A DNA stretch of 64,000 nt. Source: JAAFIW01 sp031414805. GTDB lineage: Bacteria > Pseudomonadota > Gammaproteobacteria > Burkholderiales > Burkholderiaceae_C. The notes beneath the pieces were generated by a model that was not told where the DNA came from, made no database searches, and was given only the letters and a program-made list of their open reading frames with translations. Numbering within the stretch: position 1 is the first letter of the stretch; every line of letters begins with the position of its first letter. Positions 17,303-24,910 of this stretch are shown here, one piece after another. Location of the stretch: assembly GCA_031414805.1 (NCBI GenBank), contig JANOQJ010000014.1, positions 65,676 to 129,675 on the forward strand, read 5' to 3'. A program made the translations under genes and the position numbers.

Positions 17303-17628
17303 GATCCAAACACCAGCTTGTTGCCACTTTGATCGGTGGCACTTTTCGTCAACTGAGCAAAAAACTCGCCCTGCCCTTTGGTGTCTTGCCAAGAGCCGTC
17401 AACAAAACGGTAGTGGTATCCGCCTGAGCGCGCCGCCAGCCACACTTCGTGCAAAGGCTTTTGCAGGTTCACAACGATCTGGCTACCCCCAGGGAACGCC
17501 AGTGTCACCATGCCTCCGGTCCGCTGGTTGTCGATGTCGGCGTCGGTTTGGGCGTTGAGGGTGTCGCAACAGGCTTCGATACGGCCCAGCAGGGCCTCCG
17601 CATGATCGAGGAATTCGAGGTCGGTCAT
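17299..17628 (-). CDS. cyaY: Iron donor protein CyaY (frataxin)
   Basis: 109 residues. Bacterial frataxin: an acidic N-terminal helix (DLEFLDHAEALLGRIE) followed by the beta sheet with QIVVNLQKPLHEVWLAA and the W-x-D-T-K-G-Q-G-E-F-F ending. Binds iron and modulates Fe-S cluster assembly on IscS/IscU. It is divergent from lptM-lysA and convergent with mrcA. Confidence 0.93.
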   Translation of the reverse strand: MTDLEFLDHAEALLGRIEACCDTLNAQTDADIDNQRTGGMVTLAFPGGSQIVVNLQKPLHEVWLAARSGGYHYRFVDGSWQDTKGQGEFFAQLTKSATDQSGNKLVFGS

Positions 17629-17640
17629 TACAATTTATAG

Positions 17641-17880
17641 ATGTTAAAAATTGCTCAAATTTTAGTCAGCATGCACTGTGCAGGCGAGGCAAAGCGGTCT
17701 TTCAGCCTTGCATTGTGTGTGGTTGCGCTCGTCGGATGCGGTCAGAAGGGCGCGCTGTACCTGCCCACCGAACCGGCAGCGGCCAACCGCGCCACCTTGC
17801 CCGAAGCACTGAACCCCACCGCTCCCCCTGCACCAGCGAGCCCGGCTCCCGGCCCCGTACCCGTACCCGCCAAACCATGA
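17641..17880 (+). CDS. lptM: LPS translocon maturation chaperone LptM-like lipoprotein
   Basis: 79 residues. A hydrophobic signal ends in the lipobox VALVGC, followed immediately by GQKGALYLP, the short LptM/YifL motif; the remainder is Pro/Ala-rich. LptM helps disulfide maturation of LptD. An internal ATG at 17671 would give a more usual signal peptide. The stop overlaps the lysA ATG (ATGA), as is common for this pair. Confidence 0.85.
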   Translation: MLKIAQILVSMHCAGEAKRSFSLALCVVALVGCGQKGALYLPTEPAAANRATLPEALNPTAPPAPASPAPGPVPVPAKP

Positions 17881-19157
17881 ATCACAACACGCTCCTCCCG
17901 GGTTCGCCCCACATCGCCTATCGCGCAAGCGATTTGTACATCGAAAACCAGCCGATGCGCCACTTGGCCGAGCAGCATGGCACGCCTTTGTTTGTCTACT
18001 CCAAAGCCGCCATGTTGGGTGCGCTAGCCGCCTATCAACGTGGGTTCGCTGGACGCGACGCTCAAATTTGCTATGCGATGAAGGCCAATTCGTCGCTGGG
18101 CGTGTTGCAAGTATTTGCGCAGGCAGGCTGCGGTTTCGATATTGTCTCGGGCGGTGAGTTGACGAGGGCACTGGCGGCAGGTGCAGATCCGAGTCGAATT
18201 ATTTTTTCTGGCGTGGGAAAAACACGCGCCGAAATGCGCCAGGCACTGACTGCAGGAATCGGTTGCTTCAACGTGGAAAGCCAGGCCGAGCTGCGGGTTT
18301 TGAACGAAGTGGCCATAGCGGTGGGCCAGCGCGCCCATATCAGCATCCGCGTGAACCCGAATGTCGATGCCAAAACCCACCCTTACATCTCTACAGGCCT
18401 GAAGGGCAACAAGTTTGGTGTGGCGCATGAAGAAGCCTTGGCTGCTTACCAACTGGCTGCCTCGTTGCATGGCTTGAAAGTGGTGGGGATTGACTGCCAC
18501 ATTGGCTCGCAAATCACCGACGAAACGCCGTATCTGGATGCCATGGATAGGGTGCTCGATCTGGTCGGTGCCATTGAATCTGCTGGCATTCCTATCGAGC
18601 ACATCGACTTCGGCGGTGGCCTGGGCATCAACTACAACGGCGACCAGCCACCTGCTGCTGACGATTTATGGGCCAAGCTGCTGGCGCGGCTGGACGCACG
18701 AGGCTACGGTCAGCGCAAGTTGATGATTGAGCCTGGCCGCTCGCTGGTGGGCAACGCGGGCGTATGCATCACCGAAGTGCTTTACCTCAAGCCCGGTGAA
18801 CAAAAGAACTTTTGCATCGTGGACGCCGCAATGAACGACCTGCCCCGCCCCGCGATGTACCAGGCCTTCCACGCGATCGCGCCGTTGCGCCTGACGCTAG
18901 ACGACAGCGCCCTGTACGACGTGGTGGGCCCCGTGTGCGAAAGCGGCGACTGGATTGGACATGACCGTCAACTGAATGTGCAGCAGGGCGACCTGTTGGC
19001 CGTGCTCTCAGCTGGTGCTTACTGCATGAGCATGGCCAGCAACTACAACACGCGCGGCCGTGCGGCGGAGGTGCTGGTCGACGTTGATGCGGCTCATCTG
19101 ATTCGTGAACGCGAGACGACAGCGCTTCAGATGCAGGGTGAGCACTTAGTTGGCTAA
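17877..19157 (+). CDS. lysA: Diaminopimelate decarboxylase
   Basis: 426 residues. PLP-dependent fold-III enzyme that decarboxylates meso-diaminopimelate to L-lysine. The PLP Lys is in CYAMKANS; HIGSQI, GGGLGI and EPGRSLVGNAG bind the cofactor phosphate and substrate; CESGDWIG holds the catalytic Cys. The ATG overlaps the lptM stop. An intergenic repeat follows the gene. Confidence 0.96.
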   Translation: MNHNTLLPGSPHIAYRASDLYIENQPMRHLAEQHGTPLFVYSKAAMLGALAAYQRGFAGRDAQICYAMKANSSLGVLQVFAQAGCGFDIVSGGELTRALAAGADPSRIIFSGVGKTRAEMRQALTAGIGCFNVESQAELRVLNEVAIAVGQRAHISIRVNPNVDAKTHPYISTGLKGNKFGVAHEEALAAYQLAASLHGLKVVGIDCHIGSQITDETPYLDAMDRVLDLVGAIESAGIPIEHIDFGGGLGINYNGDQPPAADDLWAKLLARLDARGYGQRKLMIEPGRSLVGNAGVCITEVLYLKPGEQKNFCIVDAAMNDLPRPAMYQAFHAIAPLRLTLDDSALYDVVGPVCESGDWIGHDRQLNVQQGDLLAVLSAGAYCMSMASNYNTRGRAAEVLVDVDAAHLIRERETTALQMQGEHLVG

Positions 19158-19167
19158 TCGAATGAGC

Positions 19168-19220
19168 ATTATTGCTACTTATTTAGTAGCTGCTTGAGCA
19201 GTATCTGTATCGTTTTTCAG
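19168..19220. repeat. Intergenic repeat, copy 3
   Basis: Core TAGCTGCTTGAGCAGTATC at 19187-19205 with AT-rich left arm. Lies in the 274-base gap between lysA and the ABC binding protein. The rest of this gap shows no clear gene or strong promoter. Confidence 0.85.
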
Positions 19221-19431
19221 GTTTTTTCGCAGAATTCCGAATTCCGGTAGTGGCCCAACGCGGCTCATCACAGCTTCGTGACCATCCACTGTCGGAATCA
19301 ACCCACGGTTTTAGCGATTTCGGATCTGTTCACGTGCACTAAATCACCGCGAAATGAAAAGTCGGTCACTCGTGACCCACAGCGCGCAGAATACAAAGTC
19401 GCAACATTTTGTAACTTTGATTGGACTCGCC

Positions 19432-20637
19432 ATGCTGACATCGCACCACAAGCTCCTGACGGCCGTATTGACTGCGATGGCGCTGTGCCCGTTGCAAGCC
19501 CAGACCACCGCCAGCGCGCCGCTGCGCATCGGCCTTATTTTTCCGTTAACCGGTGGGTCATCCGACATGGGAAACAGCGCCCGATTGGGTGCTCAAGTGG
19601 CGGTCAACGAGATCAATCAGTTTGGCGGCGCTCTTGGTCGCCCGCTGGAATTGGTGATCCGCGACGACGAAGGCAACCCTGATGCAGGACTGAAGCACGC
19701 ACAAGACTTGGTGCTCAAGGAAAAAGTGGCCGCGACCCTGGGCTTTTGCAACAGCGGCGTGGCCATGAAGGCGTTGGATGTTTTTCAGGACAACAAGCAC
19801 GTGCTGATCGTGCCGTGTGCGACCGGCAGTGCCATCACAGCCAAATACCCAGTTACAGAGAGCTATGTTTTCCGAAATGCCGCGCGCGATCAGCTGCAAA
19901 CCCAGTTTTTGGTGAACGAAGTTGTCAAGCGTGACCTGCGAAAGGTCGCCTTGTTGGTGGACACCAGCGGTTACGGAGACGCTGGCTTGAAAGACCTGGA
20001 GGCTGCGCTGGCCAAAGCCAACCTAAAGCCGCATGCAATGCTACGCTTCAAGGTGGGCACCACCAACCTGGACGCCCAACTCAAGCAACTAAAAGACTCG
20101 GGCGCAGACGCCTTGATTGGCTGGACAGTAGGCCCAGAGCAAGGCGTGATTGCAGCAAGCCGGGCCGCTGTGGGCTGGAAGGTGCTGCAGCTGGGACCTT
20201 GGGGACTGTCCCACGCATCGGCTTTAAACACATCGGGTGGCAAGGTAGACGGTACCGTGATGGTTCAAACCGTGCTACCGAACCCCAGCTGGGAGCGCAA
20301 CAGCTCATTCGTGCGGGCCTACAGCAAGCTGTCCAAAGAGCAACCGATTGGCTCCATGATGGCGGCAGCGCAGACCTACGATGCCGTTCACTTGCTGCTG
20401 CAAGCCATCAACCAGGTCAAAGGCACCCTATCAGGCCCGTTACTCAAAGGCGCGCTGGAGCATCCGACAACTGTTTACCGTGGCGTGGTCACCACCTACG
20501 ATCCAGCTTTCACACCACAAGACCACGACGCCATATCCGACAACATGCTCTGGCTGGGCACTTGGCGCGGCTTTGAGCGTGCGTACTATTACAAAGACGA
20601 TGAGAAGCGGTCGTCGCTGGTGCGAGTCAAGAAGTAA
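19432..20637 (+). CDS. ABC transporter substrate-binding protein (branched-chain amino-acid type)
   Basis: 401 residues from ATG 19432. A Sec signal peptide ends at LCPLQAQ; the mature protein starts LRIGLIFPLTGGSSDMGNSARLG, typical of type-1 periplasmic binding proteins (LivJ/Peripla_BP_6). It would capture an amino acid or small aromatic acid for an ABC importer. No permease or ATPase genes are adjacent, so it is an orphan receptor here. The upstream in-frame ATG at 19354 would put 26 residues before the signal peptide and was rejected. Confidence 0.85.
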   Translation: MLTSHHKLLTAVLTAMALCPLQAQTTASAPLRIGLIFPLTGGSSDMGNSARLGAQVAVNEINQFGGALGRPLELVIRDDEGNPDAGLKHAQDLVLKEKVAATLGFCNSGVAMKALDVFQDNKHVLIVPCATGSAITAKYPVTESYVFRNAARDQLQTQFLVNEVVKRDLRKVALLVDTSGYGDAGLKDLEAALAKANLKPHAMLRFKVGTTNLDAQLKQLKDSGADALIGWTVGPEQGVIAASRAAVGWKVLQLGPWGLSHASALNTSGGKVDGTVMVQTVLPNPSWERNSSFVRAYSKLSKEQPIGSMMAAAQTYDAVHLLLQAINQVKGTLSGPLLKGALEHPTTVYRGVVTTYDPAFTPQDHDAISDNMLWLGTWRGFERAYYYKDDEKRSSLVRVKK

Positions 20638-20654
20638 TGGTCCGAATGGGCAGA

Positions 20655-20700
20655 TTTGCTCCTATTTTAATAGCTTCTTGAGCAGTATTCACAAGGGCTG
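20655..20700. repeat. Intergenic repeat, copy 4
   Basis: TTTTAATAGCTTCTTGAGC then AGTATTCACAAGGGCTG; one base of the usual palindrome differs (TTC for TGC). It lies between convergent genes and overlaps the last codons of msrQ. Confidence 0.8.
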
Positions 20701-21354
20701 AAGCCGCTTTTTCTTTATAAACTGCGCTACACGCCAGCCCAGCAGCACCGCCAGAATCGCCGCATACACCGCCACCTCGGCAAAGTCGTTCTTTCCCGAG
20801 CGCATCCAGAAAAAATGCAATAAGCCCAGGCCTGCAATCAGGTAGACCGCTTTGTGCAGCATTTGCCAACGCGCAGCACCCATCGCCTTGATGGCACGAT
20901 TAAAGGAAGTAGCGGCCAGCGGCGTGAGCAGCAAAAATGCCGCAAAGCCCACCAGGATGAACGGCCGCTTGGCAATGTCTTTGGCAATCTCGGCCACATC
21001 AAAACCCTGGTCGAACCAGCTGTAGCTCAGCAGGTGCAACACCACATAAAAGTAAGCAAACAGCCCCAGCATCCGCCGAAACCGCGCCAACTGCGGCACC
21101 CCGCCCACCACGCGCAAGGGCGTCACCGCCAGCACGATGCACAGAAACCGCAAGGTCCAGTCGCCGGTGGAGCGAATCAAATACTCCGCCGGGTTGGCCC
21201 CCAGTTGATTGGCCACGATGCCGTAAACCAGCCAGGCGAATGGCAGCAAGCACAGCGCAAAGAGCACCGGCTTGGCCGCTGGGTGCATCAGCGCTTTGCC
21301 CAGGCGCTGCCGCGGGGTTTGCGCACGCGGCGCAACCAGGGTGGCGGAAGCCAT
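20689..21354 (-). CDS. msrQ: Heme-binding membrane subunit of methionine sulfoxide reductase
   Basis: 221 residues with about six membrane helices. MsrQ (YedZ) carries b-type heme and passes electrons from quinol to MsrP. His-containing helices include YFYVVLHLLSYSWFD and RWQMLHKAVYLIAGLGLLHFFWM. The start overlaps the msrP stop (TGATG), giving an msrP-msrQ operon. The C-terminal KKKRLQPL is encoded by an intergenic repeat. Confidence 0.93.
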   Translation of the reverse strand: MASATLVAPRAQTPRQRLGKALMHPAAKPVLFALCLLPFAWLVYGIVANQLGANPAEYLIRSTGDWTLRFLCIVLAVTPLRVVGGVPQLARFRRMLGLFAYFYVVLHLLSYSWFDQGFDVAEIAKDIAKRPFILVGFAAFLLLTPLAATSFNRAIKAMGAARWQMLHKAVYLIAGLGLLHFFWMRSGKNDFAEVAVYAAILAVLLGWRVAQFIKKKRLQPL

Positions 21355-22349
21355 CAGTAGTTCTTCTTCAAGTCCAGGCCCGCGTACAACTGGCCCACTT
21401 GCGCTTCGTAGCCGTTGAACATCAGCGTTTTGCGCTTCTTGGCGAACAGGCCGTCTTCGCCGATGCGGCGCTCGGTCGCCTGGCTCCAGCGGGGGTGATC
21501 CACCTCGGGGTTCACATTGGAATAAAAGCCATATTCATTAGCTGCCGCCTTGTTCCAGGCGGTTTTGGGTTCTTTGTCAGTCAGGCGCATGCGCACGATG
21601 CTTTTGCCGCTTTTGAAGCCATATTTCCAAGGCAGCACCATGCGCACCGGTGCACCGTTCTGGTTGGGCAACACCTCGCCATACATGCCGAAGGCCAGCA
21701 TGGCCAGCGGATGCATGGCTTCGTCCAGCCGCAGCGCTTCGACATACGGCCAGTCGAGCACGCGCGAGCCCACACCCGGCATCGTTTTGGGGTCGTTCAG
21801 GGTGAAGAACTCGACGTATTTCGCATTGCCCAGGGGTTGCACTTTTTCCAGCACTTTGCTCATCGAGTAGCCCACCCATGGAATCACCATCGACCAGCCT
21901 TCCACGCAGCGCAGCCGGTAAATACGCTCTTCCTGGGCGCTGAGTTTGAGCAGGTCTTCAATGCCAAACGTGGTGGGCTTGCCCACCAGGCCGTCCACGG
22001 TCACTGTCCAGGGGGTGGTTTTCAGGGTGCCTGCGTTTTTAGCTGGATCGGACTTGTCGGTGCCGAATTCGTAATAGTTGTTATAGGTGCTGGCGTCTTT
22101 GTAGTCGGTGGCTTTCTCCATCACCACAGCGCCTGCCACGGCAGACTTGGCACCAGGCAACGCGGCCAGCTTGCCGGGTTTAGCGGTTTCCGCCAGCGCC
22201 TCGCGCCCCGCCCAGGAGGCCAGTGCAGCACCGGCTGCGCCCGTGGCCATCAGCTTTATCAGGTCACGGCGGTTCTGGTAAGCCGACTGCGGTGTGATGT
22301 CGCTGGAAAAGGGGTGAATAAAACCGTCGCGGTGGCTCTTGATCAACAT
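21354..22349 (-). CDS. msrP: Protein-methionine-sulfoxide reductase catalytic subunit
   Basis: 331 residues. A Tat signal (NRRDLIKLMATG) directs the folded molybdopterin enzyme to the periplasm. The molybdenum-ligand Cys is in YRLRCVEGWSMVIPW; VRMVLPWKYGFKSGKSI and ARWSQATERR-like sequence are standard for YedY/MsrP. It repairs periplasmic oxidised methionines with electrons from MsrQ. About 45 residues precede the Tat signal. Confidence 0.94.
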   Translation of the reverse strand: MLIKSHRDGFIHPFSSDITPQSAYQNRRDLIKLMATGAAGAALASWAGREALAETAKPGKLAALPGAKSAVAGAVVMEKATDYKDASTYNNYYEFGTDKSDPAKNAGTLKTTPWTVTVDGLVGKPTTFGIEDLLKLSAQEERIYRLRCVEGWSMVIPWVGYSMSKVLEKVQPLGNAKYVEFFTLNDPKTMPGVGSRVLDWPYVEALRLDEAMHPLAMLAFGMYGEVLPNQNGAPVRMVLPWKYGFKSGKSIVRMRLTDKEPKTAWNKAAANEYGFYSNVNPEVDHPRWSQATERRIGEDGLFAKKRKTLMFNGYEAQVGQLYAGLDLKKNY

Positions 22350-22439
22350 GAAAAGGCTCCTGGTTATCGTTGCTGGGAAGTTAGTAGGGTTGGAGGTTAG
22401 TTCTTGCCCGACCCCGAAAAAGTTTCAACGCAGCTAAAT

Positions 22440-22880
22440 TCAATTTTGCCGCCAGGGCAGCCCGTGCATGCGCCAGCCGCCCGTGTTGCCTCGGTGGCCA
22501 TCGGCATCGGCATCGCCTTCAAAGCCTTCCAGAATGTTCCAGGCTTCAATGCCCAGCTCGGTCGCTCGCTTGGCGGCAGCAATGGAGCGCACGCCGCTGC
22601 GACACAGCAAGACGACTTTTTGGCCCGGCGCCACGGCGGCCTTCAATGCGGTATCAAATGCTGAGGTGATCACCATGCCAGGCCATTGCTTCCAGGCAAC
22701 GGCGAGTGCGCCGGGTACAAAACCTACCCATTCCCGCTCCGCGTCGGTTCGAATGTCAATCAGTACAGCCTGGCCGCTTCGCCACCACTCGTAGGCCTGT
22801 TGCGGGGACACATCGCCAGCGTAGCCAGCGTAGCCAGCGTGGCTGGCGACGTTAGCGGTGGGCGTAGTCGGCATGTTCAT
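22440..22880 (-). CDS. Rhodanese-domain protein
   Basis: 146 residues, single rhodanese domain. AVLIDIRTDAEREWVGFVPGA is the CH2A region and LLCRSGVRSI the active-site loop with the persulfide-forming Cys. It probably handles sulfane sulfur. Residues near the start (AGYAGYAGD) are encoded by three tandem nine-base units at about 22809-22850. The frame is open to 23027, but ATG 22880 avoids repeat-derived sequence upstream. Confidence 0.8.
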   Translation of the reverse strand: MNMPTTPTANVASHAGYAGYAGDVSPQQAYEWWRSGQAVLIDIRTDAEREWVGFVPGALAVAWKQWPGMVITSAFDTALKAAVAPGQKVVLLCRSGVRSIAAAKRATELGIEAWNILEGFEGDADADGHRGNTGGWRMHGLPWRQN

Positions 22881-22924
22881 CTTGTGTGGAATTTTGCCAG
22901 CGCTTGGTTTATCAGTTGGAGCGC

Positions 22925-22968
22925 TATATTTTATATAGCTGCTTGAGCAATCACCACCTGGGCTGAAA
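22925..22968. repeat. Intergenic repeat, copy 5
   Basis: TTTTATATAGCTGCTTGAGC then AATCACCACCTGGGCTG, in the divergent gap between the rhodanese and dctP. Confidence 0.75.
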
Positions 22969-23087
22969 TCACTTTTTATGCATATTTGAACCCTATATCC
23001 CACTGGGGTAACTCCGCTGACAGCCAAGCTGAGTTCATCACTAAATTACTTATCGAGTAATCCGTTTTTTCAACCAGGAGACAAACC

Positions 23088-24203
23088 TTGACCGATACGA
23101 AGACCTCGCGCCGCCGCAACCTACTCAAAGGCGCAGCCGTTGCCGCCGGTGCGCTCACCGCACCGATGGTGGCCACGGCCCAGACCACCACTTCACTGCG
23201 TTTTCAAAGCACCTGGCCGGCTAAAGACATCTTTCATGAATACGCCAGCGACTTTGCCAAAAAGGTCAACGACATGGCCAGCGGCAAGCTGAAGATTGAA
23301 GTGTTGCCCGCCGGCTCTGTGGTGCCTGCGTTCCAGCTGCTTGAAGCAGTGGCCAAAGGCACGCTGGACGGCGGCCACGGCGTTGTGGCCTATCACTACG
23401 GCAAAAATTCGGCTCTGGCGCTGTGGGGTTCCGGCCCCTCATTCGGCATGGATCCCAATATGCTGCTGGCTTGGCATAACTACGGTGGCGGCAAGGACTT
23501 GTTGGCCGAAATCTACAAAAGCCTGAATCTGGAGGTCACCTCCTACCTTTATGGCCCAATGCCCACGCAACCTTTCGGATGGTTCAAAAAACCCATTGCC
23601 AAGGTGGAAGATTTGAAGGGTGTGAAATTCCGTACCGTGGGCTTGGCGGTCGACATGTACACCGACATGGGCGCGGCTGTGAACCCGCTGCCCGGTGGCG
23701 AGATTGTGCCGGCACTGGACCGTGGCCTGATCGACGGTGCCGAGTTCAACAACGCCAGTTCCGACAACCTGCTGGGTTTCCCCGATGTGGTGAAAAACTG
23801 CATGTTGCAAAGCTTCCACCAGAGCGGCGAGCAATTCGAAATTCTGTTCAACACCGGCAAGCTCAATGCGCTGCCCACCGAGCTGAAAGCCATCATCGAC
23901 TACGCCGTGCAGGCCGCCAGCGCCGACATGAGCTGGAAAGCCATCCAACGCAACTCGCAGGACTACATCGAGCTCAAGAAGAAGGGCGTGAAGTTCTACA
24001 AGACACCCGATGCCATCCTGCGCGCGCAGCTGGCCGCCTGGGACAAGATCATGGCCAAAAAGGGCGGCGAGAACCCCTTGTTCAAGAAAATTCTGGATAG
24101 CCAGCGTGCCTTCGCGCAGCGGGCTGGCCAGTGGCACAACGACTACACGGTCGATTTCAAGATGGCCTACAACCACTACTTTGGCAAAGGTGCCAAGAGC
24201 TGA
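23088..24203 (+). CDS. dctP: TRAP transporter periplasmic substrate-binding protein
   Basis: 371 residues. A Tat-like signal (SRRRNLLKGAAVAAG) precedes a DctP-type receptor; LRFQSTWPAKDIFHEYA and the central Arg in GVKFRTVGLA, which normally salt-bridges a carboxylate ligand, resemble the TakP-like group that binds organic acids. The start is TTG at 23088: AGGAG sits six to eight bases upstream and no ATG fits. It heads a dctP-dctQ-dctM operon; a hairpin after the stop may keep receptor mRNA in excess. Confidence 0.9.
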   Translation: MTDTKTSRRRNLLKGAAVAAGALTAPMVATAQTTTSLRFQSTWPAKDIFHEYASDFAKKVNDMASGKLKIEVLPAGSVVPAFQLLEAVAKGTLDGGHGVVAYHYGKNSALALWGSGPSFGMDPNMLLAWHNYGGGKDLLAEIYKSLNLEVTSYLYGPMPTQPFGWFKKPIAKVEDLKGVKFRTVGLAVDMYTDMGAAVNPLPGGEIVPALDRGLIDGAEFNNASSDNLLGFPDVVKNCMLQSFHQSGEQFEILFNTGKLNALPTELKAIIDYAVQAASADMSWKAIQRNSQDYIELKKKGVKFYKTPDAILRAQLAAWDKIMAKKGGENPLFKKILDSQRAFAQRAGQWHNDYTVDFKMAYNHYFGKGAKS

Positions 24204-24249
24204 TCCAGCGCTTGTCGAATCGGTGCGCCGTCGGTGCACCTTCTCATCG

Positions 24250-24275
24250 GGGCGCTGTTGGCGCCCTTTCTTTTT
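24250..24275 (+). terminator. Attenuator-type hairpin between dctP and dctQ
   Basis: GGGCGC / TGTTG / GCGCCC stem-loop followed by TTTCTTTTT. It fits a partial rho-independent terminator that lowers transcription of the permease genes relative to the binding protein. Confidence 0.6.
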
Positions 24276-24289
24276 CCATCGGAGCCACG

Positions 24290-24910
24290 ATGCAACAATT
24301 TCTCTGGACGGTGGACCGCTTTTCCACCTGGTTTGGCAAGGTGTGCGCCTGGTCGGTTGTCGGGCTGACCGTGCTCATCTGCTGGGAGGTGTTCTCGCGC
24401 TACGTGATGAACAAACCGCATGCCTGGGTGCTGGACGCGCAAATCATGCTGTACGGCCTGCTCTTTATGTCAGCCGGTGCCTACACCCTGGCCAAAAATG
24501 GCCATGTACGCGGGGACGTGCTGTACGGATTTTTTAAACCGCGCACGCAGGCCAGCGTTGACCTGACGCTGTACATCCTGTTTTTTCTGCCTGGCATTCT
24601 GGCGCTCACATGGGCTGGGTGGACCTTTGCCAACGACTCGCTGGCCATCCGCGAACAGACTTTCAACGCGGACCCGATACCGGTCTACCCGTTCAAGTTT
24701 GTGGTGCCCATCGCGGGAGCCATGCTGCTGCTGCAGGGGCTGGTCGAAATTGTGCGCTGCGTGATCTGCCTGCAAACCGGGGAATGGCCAACCCGCGAAG
24801 ACGATGTACAAGAGGTTGATGTGGAAAAACTCAAGGAGATGGTGCACGTGAAAGACAGCGATATCGAGAACCTGGACAAACTGGTGGTGCAACAGAAAGG
24901 CGGCCAGTGA
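24290..24910 (+). CDS. dctQ: TRAP transporter small permease subunit
   Basis: 206 residues with four membrane helices (~15-38, 50-70, 93-113, 140-162). DctQ bridges DctM and the receptor. The C-terminal ~40 residues form a charged tail (EDDVQEVDVEKLKEM) not seen in the shortest family members. The ATG at 24290 follows GGAGCCACG. The stop overlaps the dctM start (TGATG). Confidence 0.9.
   Translation: MQQFLWTVDRFSTWFGKVCAWSVVGLTVLICWEVFSRYVMNKPHAWVLDAQIMLYGLLFMSAGAYTLAKNGHVRGDVLYGFFKPRTQASVDLTLYILFFLPGILALTWAGWTFANDSLAIREQTFNADPIPVYPFKFVVPIAGAMLLLQGLVEIVRCVICLQTGEWPTREDDVQEVDVEKLKEMVHVKDSDIENLDKLVVQQKGGQ

Noticed and set aside
22809..22855. Tandem nine-base units as an intergenic repeat array
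   Set aside because: They are codons for A-G-Y units within the rhodanese reading frame and number only three.
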